A DNA stretch of 15,514 nt from TMED26 sp042088965 (GTDB taxonomy: Bacteria > Pseudomonadota > Alphaproteobacteria > Thalassobaculales > Thalassobaculaceae): the NCBI GenBank assembly GCA_042088965.1, contig JBELLC010000072.1:1-15514 (forward strand), written 5' to 3'. A program made the translations under genes and the position numbers. Of the stretch, positions 6,704 to 14,189 are shown piece after piece. Position 1 is the stretch's first letter; every line of letters starts with the position of its first letter. The notes beneath the pieces were generated by a model, which searched no databases, was not told the DNA's origin, and saw only the letters and a list, made by a program, of their open reading frames with translations.

Positions 6704-7567
6704 ATGGCGTATGAAGATATCGACTGCCAAACAACAGATGGGGTGATGACCATCACCTTAAACCGTGCGGACAAACTAAACGCCCTATCGCGGCCGATGC
6801 GGCATTCTTTGTTGGCCGCTTTCGATCAGGCTGACGCGGATGATGATGTGCGGGCGGTAATTGTCACCGGTGCGGGGCGGGCATTTTGTGCGGGCGCGGA
6901 CCTGAGCAAAGGGGCGGAAACATTTGATTATGAAAAACGTGGGGAGTTAAGAGACGACGGCTTGAACCGCGATGGCGGCGGCCTGGTGACCTTGCGGATC
7001 TATGCCTCAAAAAAGCCTGTGATTGCAGCCATCAATGGCCCGGCGGTGGGTTTTGGGGCAACCATGACTTTGCCGATGGACATTCGTCTGGCCTCAAGCG
7101 CTGCCCGTATCGGTTTTGTGTTTACCCGCCGAGGTGTCGTGCCAGAGGCGTGCTCGTCGTGGTTTTTGCCGCGTTTGGTGGGGATCTCGCAAGCGTTGCA
7201 ATGGACGATCTCGGGGCGGATCTTTTCAGCCGAAGAGGCGCAGGCGGGCGGCCTCGTGAGCGAGGTTCTGTCGCCAGATAATCTATTGCCACGGGCGCAG
7301 GAAATTGCCGCTGAAATTGCGCAAAATACCTCTGCTGTTTCGGTGGCCATGACTCGTCAGATGATCTGGCAAATGCTTGGTGAAGCGCATCCGATGGCGG
7401 CGCACCGTGTTGAGTCGCGCGCCATGCAGCAGATGGGGCAAATGGCGGATGCACGCGAGGGGATCCAGTCATTTTTGCAAAAACGTCCGCCTGAATTCCC
7501 GTTGCGTGTCAGCACCGATATGCCCGCTGTTTATCCCTGGCAGGCAGCCCCTGAATTTGAAGACTAA
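6704..7567 (+). CDS. Crotonase-fold enoyl-CoA hydratase/isomerase family protein, isomerase-like active site
   Basis: A 287-residue CoA-ester enzyme. The fold is clear: TLNRADKLNALS (18-29), the oxyanion-hole and CoA segment GAGRAFCAGADLSKG (57-70), and INGPAVGFGATMTLPMDIRLA (110-130). Both catalytic glutamates of rat enoyl-CoA hydratase (E144 and E164) are missing; the equivalent positions are T120 and F140. Instead E148 lies in VVPEACSSWFLPRLVG, closely resembling the PEGCSS segment that carries the lone catalytic glutamate of peroxisomal delta3,delta2-enoyl-CoA isomerases. Double-bond isomerisation is therefore more likely than hydration, although many bacterial members of this subgroup are simply labelled hydratase. 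ATG 6704 follows AAGGGGAG with good spacing; an in-frame extension to 6620 lacks support. The solute-binding-protein gene starts 48 bases after its stop. Confidence 0.9.
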   Translation: MAYEDIDCQTTDGVMTITLNRADKLNALSRPMRHSLLAAFDQADADDDVRAVIVTGAGRAFCAGADLSKGAETFDYEKRGELRDDGLNRDGGGLVTLRIYASKKPVIAAINGPAVGFGATMTLPMDIRLASSAARIGFVFTRRGVVPEACSSWFLPRLVGISQALQWTISGRIFSAEEAQAGGLVSEVLSPDNLLPRAQEIAAEIAQNTSAVSVAMTRQMIWQMLGEAHPMAAHRVESRAMQQMGQMADAREGIQSFLQKRPPEFPLRVSTDMPAVYPWQAAPEFED

Positions 7568-7615
7568 GGACAGCTTAGCCGGCGAATTACGCCATTTAAG
7601 AGGTATCAGCAGCGT

Positions 7616-9073
7616 ATGGAAATGCCTGATCTTGTGACAATTGCCCAGCGGTCTGTTTTGATCCCCGATCCGCAAGACTGCACCGATAATGCTGACTCTT
7701 TGGCTCTCTTGGAAGCGTTGTTTGATGCCCTTGTCCGGCGCCGACCTGATGGCCAGTTTCAGCCTGCCCTGGCGGCCCATTGGCAGGTGTCTGAAGATGC
7801 CCGCTGTTGGCGTTTTAGCCTGCGCGAGGGCCTTACCTTTCATGATGGCACAGCGATTGATGCCAACGTGATGGGCGCCTCGATTGCGCGTATGCAGCGC
7901 CCTGATGTGGGTGCAACCCTTGGCGCGCCTGCCGTTTGGGGGCAGTATTTAGGTGGTGCACAGATTACCGCGATTGATGCGCTCACCCTGGAAATTAAGA
8001 CCCAGAACCCTTCTGCCGACTTGCTGGATATCCTCGTTTCTGGCTATGCATTGCCGACGGATCGGGTCGATCAACCTGGCTTTCTTGATGCCCCTATTGG
8101 CTCTGGTGCTTACCGGTTTGTGCGCCGTCGGGGCGATGGCGCATTGATCATGGAACGGAACCCCGATTGGTGGGGCGGTAAGGTGGCAAATCGGTATTTG
8201 GCCTGGGTTGCCATTGGCGATCGTTCTGACCGTGAGCAAGCGCTGCGATCAGGCCGCGTGAGTGTCGCGAGTAAACTATCACCTCTGCCTGATTACGGCG
8301 CGGCGGTTACCTGTCAGCGGCATATTGATCCGACAGGTATCTTGCTGCTGTTAAATGCTGCCCGTGGGCCGTTCACAGATCCCAGGGTGCGGCGCGCGGT
8401 TAATCTGGCGGTCGATCGCCCGGCTTTAATTGATCAGGTATTACAGGGTGCCGGGCAGCCGTTAAATGGTTTTGTGAGCCCCGTTCACATGGGCGCCGTG
8501 ATCACGGATGACGGCGGCCAATTTGACCGCAGCGCTGCGCAACGGTTACTGCACGCGGCCGGATTTGCAAAGGGCTTAACCCTGCATATTGATTGTCCAA
8601 CGCGCCTGCCTGATGAAGCAGAGGCCCTGACCAACGCCCTTGGCGCGCAGTTGTCGCAGGTGGGCATTACGTTACAGCGCCATGTGATCGCGGATCGAAC
8701 CGCCTATGCAGAGGCGGTACGGGACAAGCAGATCCATGATCTGTGCATTTTTGATAGCAGCCCGATGAGCACCTTTCGTGTGCTTTATGAAAAGATTGAC
8801 AGCCGGCAGCGGGGGTCGTGGTGGCAAGGCTATCAAAATAGCGTGGTTGAGGCGCGCTTAGACGTTGCAAAATCAACCTTAGACCGGACTGCGCGTGCTG
8901 CTCTATATCAGGCCAGCTATCGTGATTTGCAAGCCGATCCGCCATGGTTGACGCTGTACAATCATCAGCTGGCAACAGCCATTTATGGGGTGCATGCAGG
9001 CTGGCAGATGCGTGCGGATGGGGTGCTAGATGTCTCGCTGTTGCCAAAGATTTCCGCGTCTCTCGATCGATAG
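7616..9073 (+). CDS. ABC-type solute-binding protein, family 5 (peptide/opine/nickel class), no visible signal peptide
   Basis: A 485-residue SBP_bac_5 protein. Family features run in order: ALAAHWQVSEDARCWRFSLREGLTFHDGT around residues 51-79 (read as two adjoining motifs), IGSGAYRFVRR, RNPDWWGG, and DPRVRRAVNLAVDR in the middle. Members normally bind oligopeptides, opines, glutathione or metal chelates in the periplasm and feed a Dpp/Opp-type importer. Here the sequence begins MEMPDLVTIAQRS, which is where the mature domain of relatives begins, and no hydrophobic export signal precedes it in frame. No permease or ATPase genes adjoin it. ATG 7616 has AGAGGT about 11 bases upstream. It could act as a cytoplasmic ligand-binding protein, have lost export, or be exported with a partner. 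It lies between the crotonase-fold and amidase genes, suggesting a link to an amide or acid substrate. Confidence 0.88.
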   Translation: MEMPDLVTIAQRSVLIPDPQDCTDNADSLALLEALFDALVRRRPDGQFQPALAAHWQVSEDARCWRFSLREGLTFHDGTAIDANVMGASIARMQRPDVGATLGAPAVWGQYLGGAQITAIDALTLEIKTQNPSADLLDILVSGYALPTDRVDQPGFLDAPIGSGAYRFVRRRGDGALIMERNPDWWGGKVANRYLAWVAIGDRSDREQALRSGRVSVASKLSPLPDYGAAVTCQRHIDPTGILLLLNAARGPFTDPRVRRAVNLAVDRPALIDQVLQGAGQPLNGFVSPVHMGAVITDDGGQFDRSAAQRLLHAAGFAKGLTLHIDCPTRLPDEAEALTNALGAQLSQVGITLQRHVIADRTAYAEAVRDKQIHDLCIFDSSPMSTFRVLYEKIDSRQRGSWWQGYQNSVVEARLDVAKSTLDRTARAALYQASYRDLQADPPWLTLYNHQLATAIYGVHAGWQMRADGVLDVSLLPKISASLDR

Positions 9074-9097
9074 CGCTCGCCCCACTGATCCCCTGTG

Positions 9098-9150
9098 ATC
9101 ACAGCGCGTACTGGTGTTTACCGCTTGCAAGCTGTGATGGCCTTCGGCCA
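9098..9150 (+). promoter_or_regulatory. Nested inverted repeats between the solute-binding-protein and amidase genes
   Basis: ATCACAGC (9098-9105) pairs with GCTGTGAT (9131-9138), a perfect 8-bp stem with a 25-base loop that itself contains GGT-GTTT-ACC (9113-9122). Immediately after it, TGGCC-TTC-GGCCA (9138-9150) is a compact 5-bp hairpin. The two stems share T9138, so they may compete. No T-tract follows. It could be a terminator-like or attenuating structure, or an operator. Confidence 0.35.
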
Positions 9151-9205
9151 AGATGATGACTGAGGGCGGCGCCAGGATCGGAGCCGATGGCAGTTGGGGG
9201 TTTTC

Positions 9206-10381
9206 ATGAGTGATGATGTGGTGGGGGCTTTTGTTCCCGGGCCGCGCGCTGAAATTCAAGGCGCCGCTGCGGGTGCTTTAAAGGGCCTTCGTTTTGCGGC
9301 CAAGGATTTATTCGATGTTGCAGGCTATGTCACGGGTGGCGGCAATCCGGCTTGGGCCGAAGGTCGCACGCCAGCGACGCAGCACGCATGGGCAGTTGCC
9401 CGCTTGCTATCCGCAGGGGCGGATCTGGCAGGTAAAACCATCACCGATGAGGTGTCACTTGGTATTCTTGGGGAGAACCCATTTTACGGCACGCCGTTAA
9501 ATAGCGCTGCCCCAGCTCATGTGCCGGGCGGCTCATCTTCGGGCTCAGCGGCGGCAGTTGCAGGCGGCCTTGTGGACATTGCACTGGGCACAGATACCGG
9601 TGGTTCGGTCCGCGTACCTGCCAGTTTTTGTGGACTTTATGGCATCCGGCCCAGTCATGGACGGGTGCCAATAGATGGCATGATGGCGCAAGCGCCCAGC
9701 TCTGATACCATAGGCTGGTTTGCCCGTGATGCGGCCACGTTCGCGCGTGTCTCAGCGGTTATGTTGGCCGATGATGGCGGCACAATACCGCACCGTCTGG
9801 TGATTGCCGGGGATGCTTTTGGCTTTGCTGAAGACGCGGTACAGGCCGCACTTGCGCCTTGGTTGGAGGGGTTTGTGCCGCGCTTTGACAGAGTTGTTGA
9901 GGAGATAATGGCTCCCCCTGGTTTGTCTGTGTGGGGGCGGGCCCAGCGGACCTTGCAACCAGCAGAAGCCTGGACGACGTTCCGCGATTGGCTGGACCGC
10001 GATAACCCCCCGCTGGCCTTTAACGTGGCGCGTGGCTTGATCATGGGGGCCACCGTCAGTGATAGCGACCGGCAATGGGCGGGCTTGATGCGGCAAGAAG
10101 CGCGGGCACGATTGCGCGCGCTGGTGCCGCCGGGCACTGTCTTGGTGATGCCGACGACGCCGTTTGCTGCCCCTAAAAAGGGTCTGCCTCTGGTGGCACA
10201 AAATGCCTTGAGGGAACAGATTTTATGCCTCTGTGCCCATGGTGGTCTGGCGGGCTTACCACAAATAAACCTGCCGGCGGTAAAACTTGAAGATGGCCGA
10301 CCGGTTGGCGTATCGCTGTTGGCAAGCCCTGGCCGCGATATGGACCTTATCCGCTTAGCAGAAGTTTTGGAGGCATCATGA
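9206..10381 (+). CDS. Amidase-signature hydrolase
   Basis: A 391-residue amidase-signature enzyme that hydrolyses a C-N amide bond in the cytoplasm. The Ser-cisSer-Lys triad is visible: K33 in RFAAKDLFD, the cis serine near S110 in VPGGSSSGSAAAVAGG, and nucleophile S134 in GTDTGGSVRVPAS. It is shorter than the roughly 450-500 residues of GatA or typical amidases, as in the AtzE/allophanate-hydrolase-like and plant indoleacetamide-hydrolase-like members. ATG 9206 follows a GGGGG run; an in-frame TTG at 9194 would add four residues. Its stop overlaps the start of an AtzH/HpxZ-like gene by ATGA, so the two are translationally coupled and probably act on the same compound. That partner hints at ureido, carbamoyl or oxalurate-like substrates, but a simple aryl or alkyl amide cannot be excluded. 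Confidence 0.93.
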   Translation: MSDDVVGAFVPGPRAEIQGAAAGALKGLRFAAKDLFDVAGYVTGGGNPAWAEGRTPATQHAWAVARLLSAGADLAGKTITDEVSLGILGENPFYGTPLNSAAPAHVPGGSSSGSAAAVAGGLVDIALGTDTGGSVRVPASFCGLYGIRPSHGRVPIDGMMAQAPSSDTIGWFARDAATFARVSAVMLADDGGTIPHRLVIAGDAFGFAEDAVQAALAPWLEGFVPRFDRVVEEIMAPPGLSVWGRAQRTLQPAEAWTTFRDWLDRDNPPLAFNVARGLIMGATVSDSDRQWAGLMRQEARARLRALVPPGTVLVMPTTPFAAPKKGLPLVAQNALREQILCLCAHGGLAGLPQINLPAVKLEDGRPVGVSLLASPGRDMDLIRLAEVLEAS

Positions 10382-10785
10382 TGGCTGATTTAACGCCTAA
10401 TATTCCTGAAGTGGTGGCGGAAATTCGCGCCAAGTTTGAGGCCTATGAGCAAGCCTTGATTGATAAGGATGTTGATATCTTAGATGCCACGTTCTGGCAG
10501 TCACCGCATACCATCCGGCTGGCGATGAACGAGCATGGCTATGGCTTTGATGAAATCCACGCGCACCGGGTCGCGCGGCCCCCCGGACCAGGGATTAAAG
10601 AAGAACGTCTGCGTTTAGATATTTTGACCCTTGGGCGGGATTTTGCCACCGTCAATCTGGTCTTCAAAGTGCGTGGTAAGGGGCTTGTTGGCCGTCAAAG
10701 CCAAACATTCGTGCGCTTTCCAGACGATGGCTGGAAAGTGGTCAGCGCTCATGTCTCCACCACCGACGGCAGCACGTTGTGGTGA
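10378..10785 (+). CDS. AtzH/HpxZ-like (DUF3225) NTF2-fold protein
   Basis: A 135-residue protein matching the DUF3225 pattern: NIPEVVAEIRAKFEAYEQAL (8-27), ATFWQSPHTIR (37-47), YGFDEIHAHRVARP (55-68), GRDFATVN (87-94), GRQSQTFVRF (105-114) and WKVVSAHVS (119-127). In the cyanuric-acid pathway AtzH acts on 1,3-dicarboxyurea beside the amidase AtzE, and HpxZ lies in the oxalurate branch of purine catabolism, so the amidase-partner arrangement here is meaningful. The start is either the ATG at 10378, overlapping the amidase stop, or the one at 10381, which sits seven bases after GGAGG (10369-10373) and is the better spaced. The AtzG-like small subunit (DUF4089) that accompanies AtzE is not seen. 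The gene ends 33 bases before the convergent transporter gene. Confidence 0.85.
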   Translation: MMADLTPNIPEVVAEIRAKFEAYEQALIDKDVDILDATFWQSPHTIRLAMNEHGYGFDEIHAHRVARPPGPGIKEERLRLDILTLGRDFATVNLVFKVRGKGLVGRQSQTFVRFPDDGWKVVSAHVSTTDGSTLW

Positions 10786-10818
10786 GGGCGCGCGCGGGTC
10801 ATAATATGCGCTGACGGG

Positions 10819-11703
10819 TTAAGCGTTCTCGGCGGCGCGTCTTCGTTCGCGGTGTAGCGAATAAAGCCCGGCGGTGATGATGATCAGGGTGCCAATGGTT
10901 GTGGGCACATCTGGCAGCTCGCCGAACAGCAGAAAACCGAGCCCGATGGCCCAAATCATGGCGGTGTAGCGAAATGGCGAGACAAAGCTGATATCGCCCG
11001 CCCGCACTGCCATAACCGAAAACAGATAGCCGCCAATGATGGCAACGCCAGCACCGCCGATATAGACCCAGGATGACAAGGTCACGGTGACCCAGTCAAC
11101 GCCCGGCAGGTTTACCGCGCCAAAGCCGCAGATAGCAATGGCGGTGGCCAGAGCCACCGGTAATGACGGCACATCTTTCGACAACTGGCGGGTGGCGATT
11201 TCGCGGCAGGTAACCGCGATCACCGCTGCCAACGCCCACAGAGAATGGATGGAGAAACCGTCCATGCCTGGCTGGACAATGACCAGCACACCGCACAGCC
11301 CCATGAGAATCGCGCTCCAGCGTCGCCAACCCACAGGTTCGGCCAGGAACAACGCCGCCGCCATGGTGACCGTCAGCGGTAAGGCTTGCAGAATAGCGGT
11401 GATATTGGCCAGCGGCATTTGCCCCAGCGCGGTTAAAAAGCAAATCGTCGCCACGACCTCTGCTGCGACCCGCGCCAGAATAATCTTTTTATCGCGTCCC
11501 TTCAGCTTGACGATCAGCACGCCCGCCCGCCATGCCATGAGGGCGATCAAGGGCGCTGTCACACTGCCGCGCAGGACAACAGCTTGGTAAATGCTCATCT
11601 CCGCCAAGAGCCCTTTCATCAACCCATCATTTAGAACAAAGGCAAGCATGCTGAACGCCATCAACAGCGCCCCACGGGCGTTTAAAGACCTTGGCATGGC
11701 CAT
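10819..11703 (-). CDS. EamA-domain DMT-superfamily transporter
   Basis: A 294-residue inner-membrane protein with about ten predicted hydrophobic helices in two five-helix EamA repeats. The first repeat closes with AEPVGWRRWSAILMGLCGVLVIV and the second with FGELPDVPTTIGTLIIITAGLY, both typical repeat-ending patterns. A basic tail (HRERRRAAENA) would lie in the cytoplasm. Members usually export metabolites or amino acids, or import them, by proton antiport or uniport; substrate cannot be read from sequence. The start is ATG 11703 or 11697, both downstream of GAGG on the minus strand; the second has the better 9-base spacing. It converges on the AtzH-like gene and diverges from the DUF1330 gene. 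Confidence 0.92.
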   Translation of the reverse strand: MAMPRSLNARGALLMAFSMLAFVLNDGLMKGLLAEMSIYQAVVLRGSVTAPLIALMAWRAGVLIVKLKGRDKKIILARVAAEVVATICFLTALGQMPLANITAILQALPLTVTMAAALFLAEPVGWRRWSAILMGLCGVLVIVQPGMDGFSIHSLWALAAVIAVTCREIATRQLSKDVPSLPVALATAIAICGFGAVNLPGVDWVTVTLSSWVYIGGAGVAIIGGYLFSVMAVRAGDISFVSPFRYTAMIWAIGLGFLLFGELPDVPTTIGTLIIITAGLYSLHRERRRAAENA

Positions 11704-11789
11704 ATTCCTCGTTTCAATTTTTTATTTTCAGCCGGACCATACAGATTTTTTGGCGAACAGCTATCTTCGCCTGGCATTATTCGGAGGGT

Positions 11790-11850
11790 AAGGCAGGGCG
11801 GCCCCGTTTGGGCTTGCCTTGGCGTCAATTGAAAAATGAGATAGACGCCA
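11790..11850. repeat. Two consecutive inverted repeats in the EamA/DUF1330 divergent intergenic region
   Basis: AAGGCA (11790-11795) pairs with TGCCTT (11815-11820), extendable by a G-U and a G-C pair. TGGCGTC (11820-11826) pairs perfectly with GACGCCA (11844-11850) around an AT-rich 17-base loop. They share one base and lie between divergent start codons at 11703 and 11933, so operator or leader-hairpin roles are both possible. Confidence 0.35.
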
Positions 11851-11932
11851 GCGCTTTGCTTTAGGATATATAGAGACCGGTTTCACATCTGGCGGTGCTT
11901 CGGTGGCGCCGCCATTATTTAAAGGATTTCCC

Positions 11933-12223
11933 ATGCCCAAAGGTTACATGATCAGCGCCCACCGCAGCACGGCTAACCCTGAAAAAGCGACGGCCTATCG
12001 GGCGTTGGCGGTGCCTGCGCTTGAAGCGGCAGGCGGCACTTTCCTCGCGGCGGGTGGCCGCGTGGTTGCCAAGGAAAATGGCCGCGAGGAACGCACCATC
12101 TTGATTGAATTTGACAGTTTCGAGGCTGCTGTTGCGGCCTATGAAAGTGATGCCTATCAAGCGGCGCTGGCGGCATTAGATGGCGGCGCAGATAGAGATA
12201 TCCGGTTGTTCGAAGGCGTCTGA
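11933..12223 (+). CDS. DUF1330 family small protein (dimeric alpha+beta barrel)
   Basis: A 96-residue protein with the usual DUF1330 layout: an opening strand KGYMISAHRS, a helix TANPEKATAYRALAVPALEAAGG, a strand FLAAGGRVV, and EERTILIEFDSFEAAVAAYESDAYQAAL, ending in RDIRLFEG. The family forms ferredoxin-like dimers, is widespread in proteobacteria, and has no settled biochemical role. ATG 11933 follows AAAGGA (11921-11926) with 6 bases between. It stands alone between the divergent transporter gene and the convergent quinone-oxidoreductase-like gene, whose end is 44 bases away. Confidence 0.87.
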   Translation: MPKGYMISAHRSTANPEKATAYRALAVPALEAAGGTFLAAGGRVVAKENGREERTILIEFDSFEAAVAAYESDAYQAALAALDGGADRDIRLFEGV

Positions 12224-12267
12224 TAAAGTGCCGTCATCGCCCTCAACCTAGCGGCATGAGTCCAAGC

Positions 12268-13242
12268 TTATGGAATAAGATAGAGGCTGCCGCCGCCCTG
12301 GCCAGATTCCAATGCGTCATGGGCGCTGGCAGCATTCTCAAGACGGACGCCTTGCAGGTCAGGCAACACGAATGCACCGGCATGAAAGGCCGCAAAAGCG
12401 GCGGCTGCCATCGCTGGATAGGCATTGCCATCATTCAGATAGTGGAACAGGATCGGGCGGCTTACTGTGAGCGATTTTTCGGCAAGCTGTGACATGGCCA
12501 CAGGGTCTGGCGAACCGGATGATTGGCCAAAATTCACCAAATGGCCAAGGGTTTTAAGCGCCGCAAATGAGTTCTGAAAGGTTTTGGCACCAACAGAATC
12601 ATACACGATATCAACACCAGCCCCCCCGGTAATTGCCCTAATCTGATCGATGAAATCCGCTTGCTCGTAAACCAGTGCATGGGCGCAGCCATAGGCTTTC
12701 GCGAGATCGGCTTTTTCGGCTGTGCTGACGGTGCCAATGACACGTGCGCCGATGGCATGGGCGTGCTGACACAGTAAGCGGCCAACCCCGCCGCTGGCGG
12801 CTGTGACCAAAATAGTTTGGCCAGCCTGAAGCGCTGTGACTTTTTTCGTCAGCATTTCAACGGTCAGCAGACGCGAGAAGTTTGTGGCCACCAAAGCATC
12901 AGAGACATAATCAGGCAATTTTACCGCCATGCTTTCTGGCAAAACCCTGTGACTGGCGTAAGCTCCATAACCCGCGGTGACATAGCCGACGCGGTCGCCA
13001 ACTTTAAAGTCCGATGTGCCAGGGCCGACATCCTCAACAACGCCCGTTGCTTCCAGTCCGGGGATACCGGGAAGTTGAAGGGTTTTATAAAGGCCAGAGC
13101 GCACGTAGATATCGTGAAAATGTACCCCAATGGCGGTTTGCCGAAGGAGGATTTCCCCTGGGCCCGGACTGGCAACTGTGACCTCTTGGACCTGTAAAAC
13201 ATCTGAAGGGCCATACTCGGTTAGGACAATTGCGTGTGCCAT
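12268..13242 (-). CDS. Zinc-independent MDR-family NADPH:quinone oxidoreductase-like protein
   Basis: A 324-residue medium-chain dehydrogenase/reductase of the quinone-oxidoreductase branch. A GroES-like domain covers about residues 1-125 (GIPGLEATGVVEDVG at 59-73, KVGDRVGYVTAGYGAYA at 80-96), followed by a Rossmann domain with VTAASGGVGRLLCQHA (146-161) and GAGVDIVYDSVG (207-218). The zinc ligands of alcohol dehydrogenases are absent, as expected for this branch, which transfers hydride from NADPH to quinones or enones. ATG 13242 is chosen because the domain starts immediately (MAHAIVLTEYGPSDVL); a longer frame would overlap the upstream gene. It lies 29 bases after the sulfurtransferase stop on the same strand, so co-transcription is likely. 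Confidence 0.92.
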   Translation of the reverse strand: MAHAIVLTEYGPSDVLQVQEVTVASPGPGEILLRQTAIGVHFHDIYVRSGLYKTLQLPGIPGLEATGVVEDVGPGTSDFKVGDRVGYVTAGYGAYASHRVLPESMAVKLPDYVSDALVATNFSRLLTVEMLTKKVTALQAGQTILVTAASGGVGRLLCQHAHAIGARVIGTVSTAEKADLAKAYGCAHALVYEQADFIDQIRAITGGAGVDIVYDSVGAKTFQNSFAALKTLGHLVNFGQSSGSPDPVAMSQLAEKSLTVSRPILFHYLNDGNAYPAMAAAAFAAFHAGAFVLPDLQGVRLENAASAHDALESGQGGGSLYLIP

Positions 13243-13271
13243 CTTGTCGTTTCCCAAATTTCTAGTGACGA

Positions 13272-14189
13272 TTAAGCTGTTTGCATTGGCAGGTCTGGGG
13301 CCATGGCCCATTCGCTCAGGGAGTTATCGTAAATAAAGAGCTTCTGGAACCCCAGCTGATAAAGCACAAATGCATCCAACGTCGCCGCAATGCCGCCGCC
13401 GCAGTAATTAATGATGTTAAGGTCAGGCGTGATATTGTGATCATTAAAGATCTGTAAGGCCTTCTGTGGCTCGATCAATTTGCCTGTTTCAGGATCTACA
13501 AGCCTGTGAAAGGGAATGTTCAAACTATTGGTGATATGTCCGGGGCGTCCATAGCGGGTGTTGTCGCCAACATGGATATCAGCTGTTAAGGCGTTTAGCA
13601 GAACCGATCTGTCATCATGGATCGCTGCCAGAACAGTATCCTTATCGACAAAAACCTCTGGCATTTCCGTGGCTGAAAAATCAGCGGCAGGGAAATGCGT
13701 CTCTGTCTGGTCGATGGGCAGGCCCAGCCGCTGCCATTCGCCAAAGCCGCCATCGAGAATACTGACGTTTCGATATCCCAGGACATGAATCATCCACCAC
13801 ATGCGCGTTGCCCATTGCATGCCATTTCGCGCATATAAAACAATATGATGCGGGTCGCCGATACCTTGCTGTTTAAAGTCATCAGCAAGCCGTGATAGTT
13901 TCGGTAAGGTGAAGCTATAGGGACTGTCACCGTCAGACAGGTCATTTTGCAGGTCCAAATAGGCCGATTGCGGAATATGTGCCGCCCGATAATCGGCAAG
14001 ACCGCTGCCCACATCATAGGGCTTTGTGGGGTGATCATCGGTGTAATAGAGATAGGTGGTGCAATCATAAATCCGCAGTGTTGGATTGCCGATCTGGTCC
14101 TTTAACCAATCGCAGTCGACGATCGCATTTGGGTGTTGCCAATGGATTTGATCTGCTTGGCGCGCAGTGTGCTTTGGGGGCCGTGTCAA
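13272..14189 (-). CDS. Two-domain rhodanese-type sulfurtransferase
   Basis: A 305-residue protein with an inactive N-terminal rhodanese domain (about 22-160; YRAAHIPQSAYLDLQNDLSD, read around 68-87, and SILDGGFGEWQRLGLP) and an active C-terminal domain (about 178-300). The persulfide-forming cysteine is C263 in the loop NYCGGGIAAT; the sequence is closer to the 3-mercaptopyruvate sulfurtransferase CGSGVTA loop than to the charged loop of thiosulfate sulfurtransferase, but differs at several loop residues. RYGRPGHITNSLNIPF is the conserved arginine-glycine-histidine segment. No export signal is visible, so it is probably cytoplasmic. The start is a TTG at 14189, with GAGGA 8 bases upstream on the minus strand; no in-frame ATG lies between it and the conserved domain. 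Downstream, the quinone-oxidoreductase-like gene follows on the same strand. Confidence 0.9.
   Translation of the reverse strand: MTRPPKHTARQADQIHWQHPNAIVDCDWLKDQIGNPTLRIYDCTTYLYYTDDHPTKPYDVGSGLADYRAAHIPQSAYLDLQNDLSDGDSPYSFTLPKLSRLADDFKQQGIGDPHHIVLYARNGMQWATRMWWMIHVLGYRNVSILDGGFGEWQRLGLPIDQTETHFPAADFSATEMPEVFVDKDTVLAAIHDDRSVLLNALTADIHVGDNTRYGRPGHITNSLNIPFHRLVDPETGKLIEPQKALQIFNDHNITPDLNIINYCGGGIAATLDAFVLYQLGFQKLFIYDNSLSEWAMAPDLPMQTA

Noticed and set aside
10786..10818. GC-rich alternating GCGCGCGC stretch as a terminator between the convergent AtzH-like and EamA genes
   Set aside because: No stem-loop with a downstream T-tract can be drawn; it appears to be a simple CpG-rich run.
11087..11590. 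167-codon plus-strand open frame within the EamA gene
   Set aside because: The opposite strand encodes a well-formed ten-helix transporter; this frame is its shadow.
13243..13311. N-terminal extension of the quinone-oxidoreductase-like protein
   Set aside because: It would overlap the end of the sulfurtransferase gene, and the domain starts at the Met at 13242.
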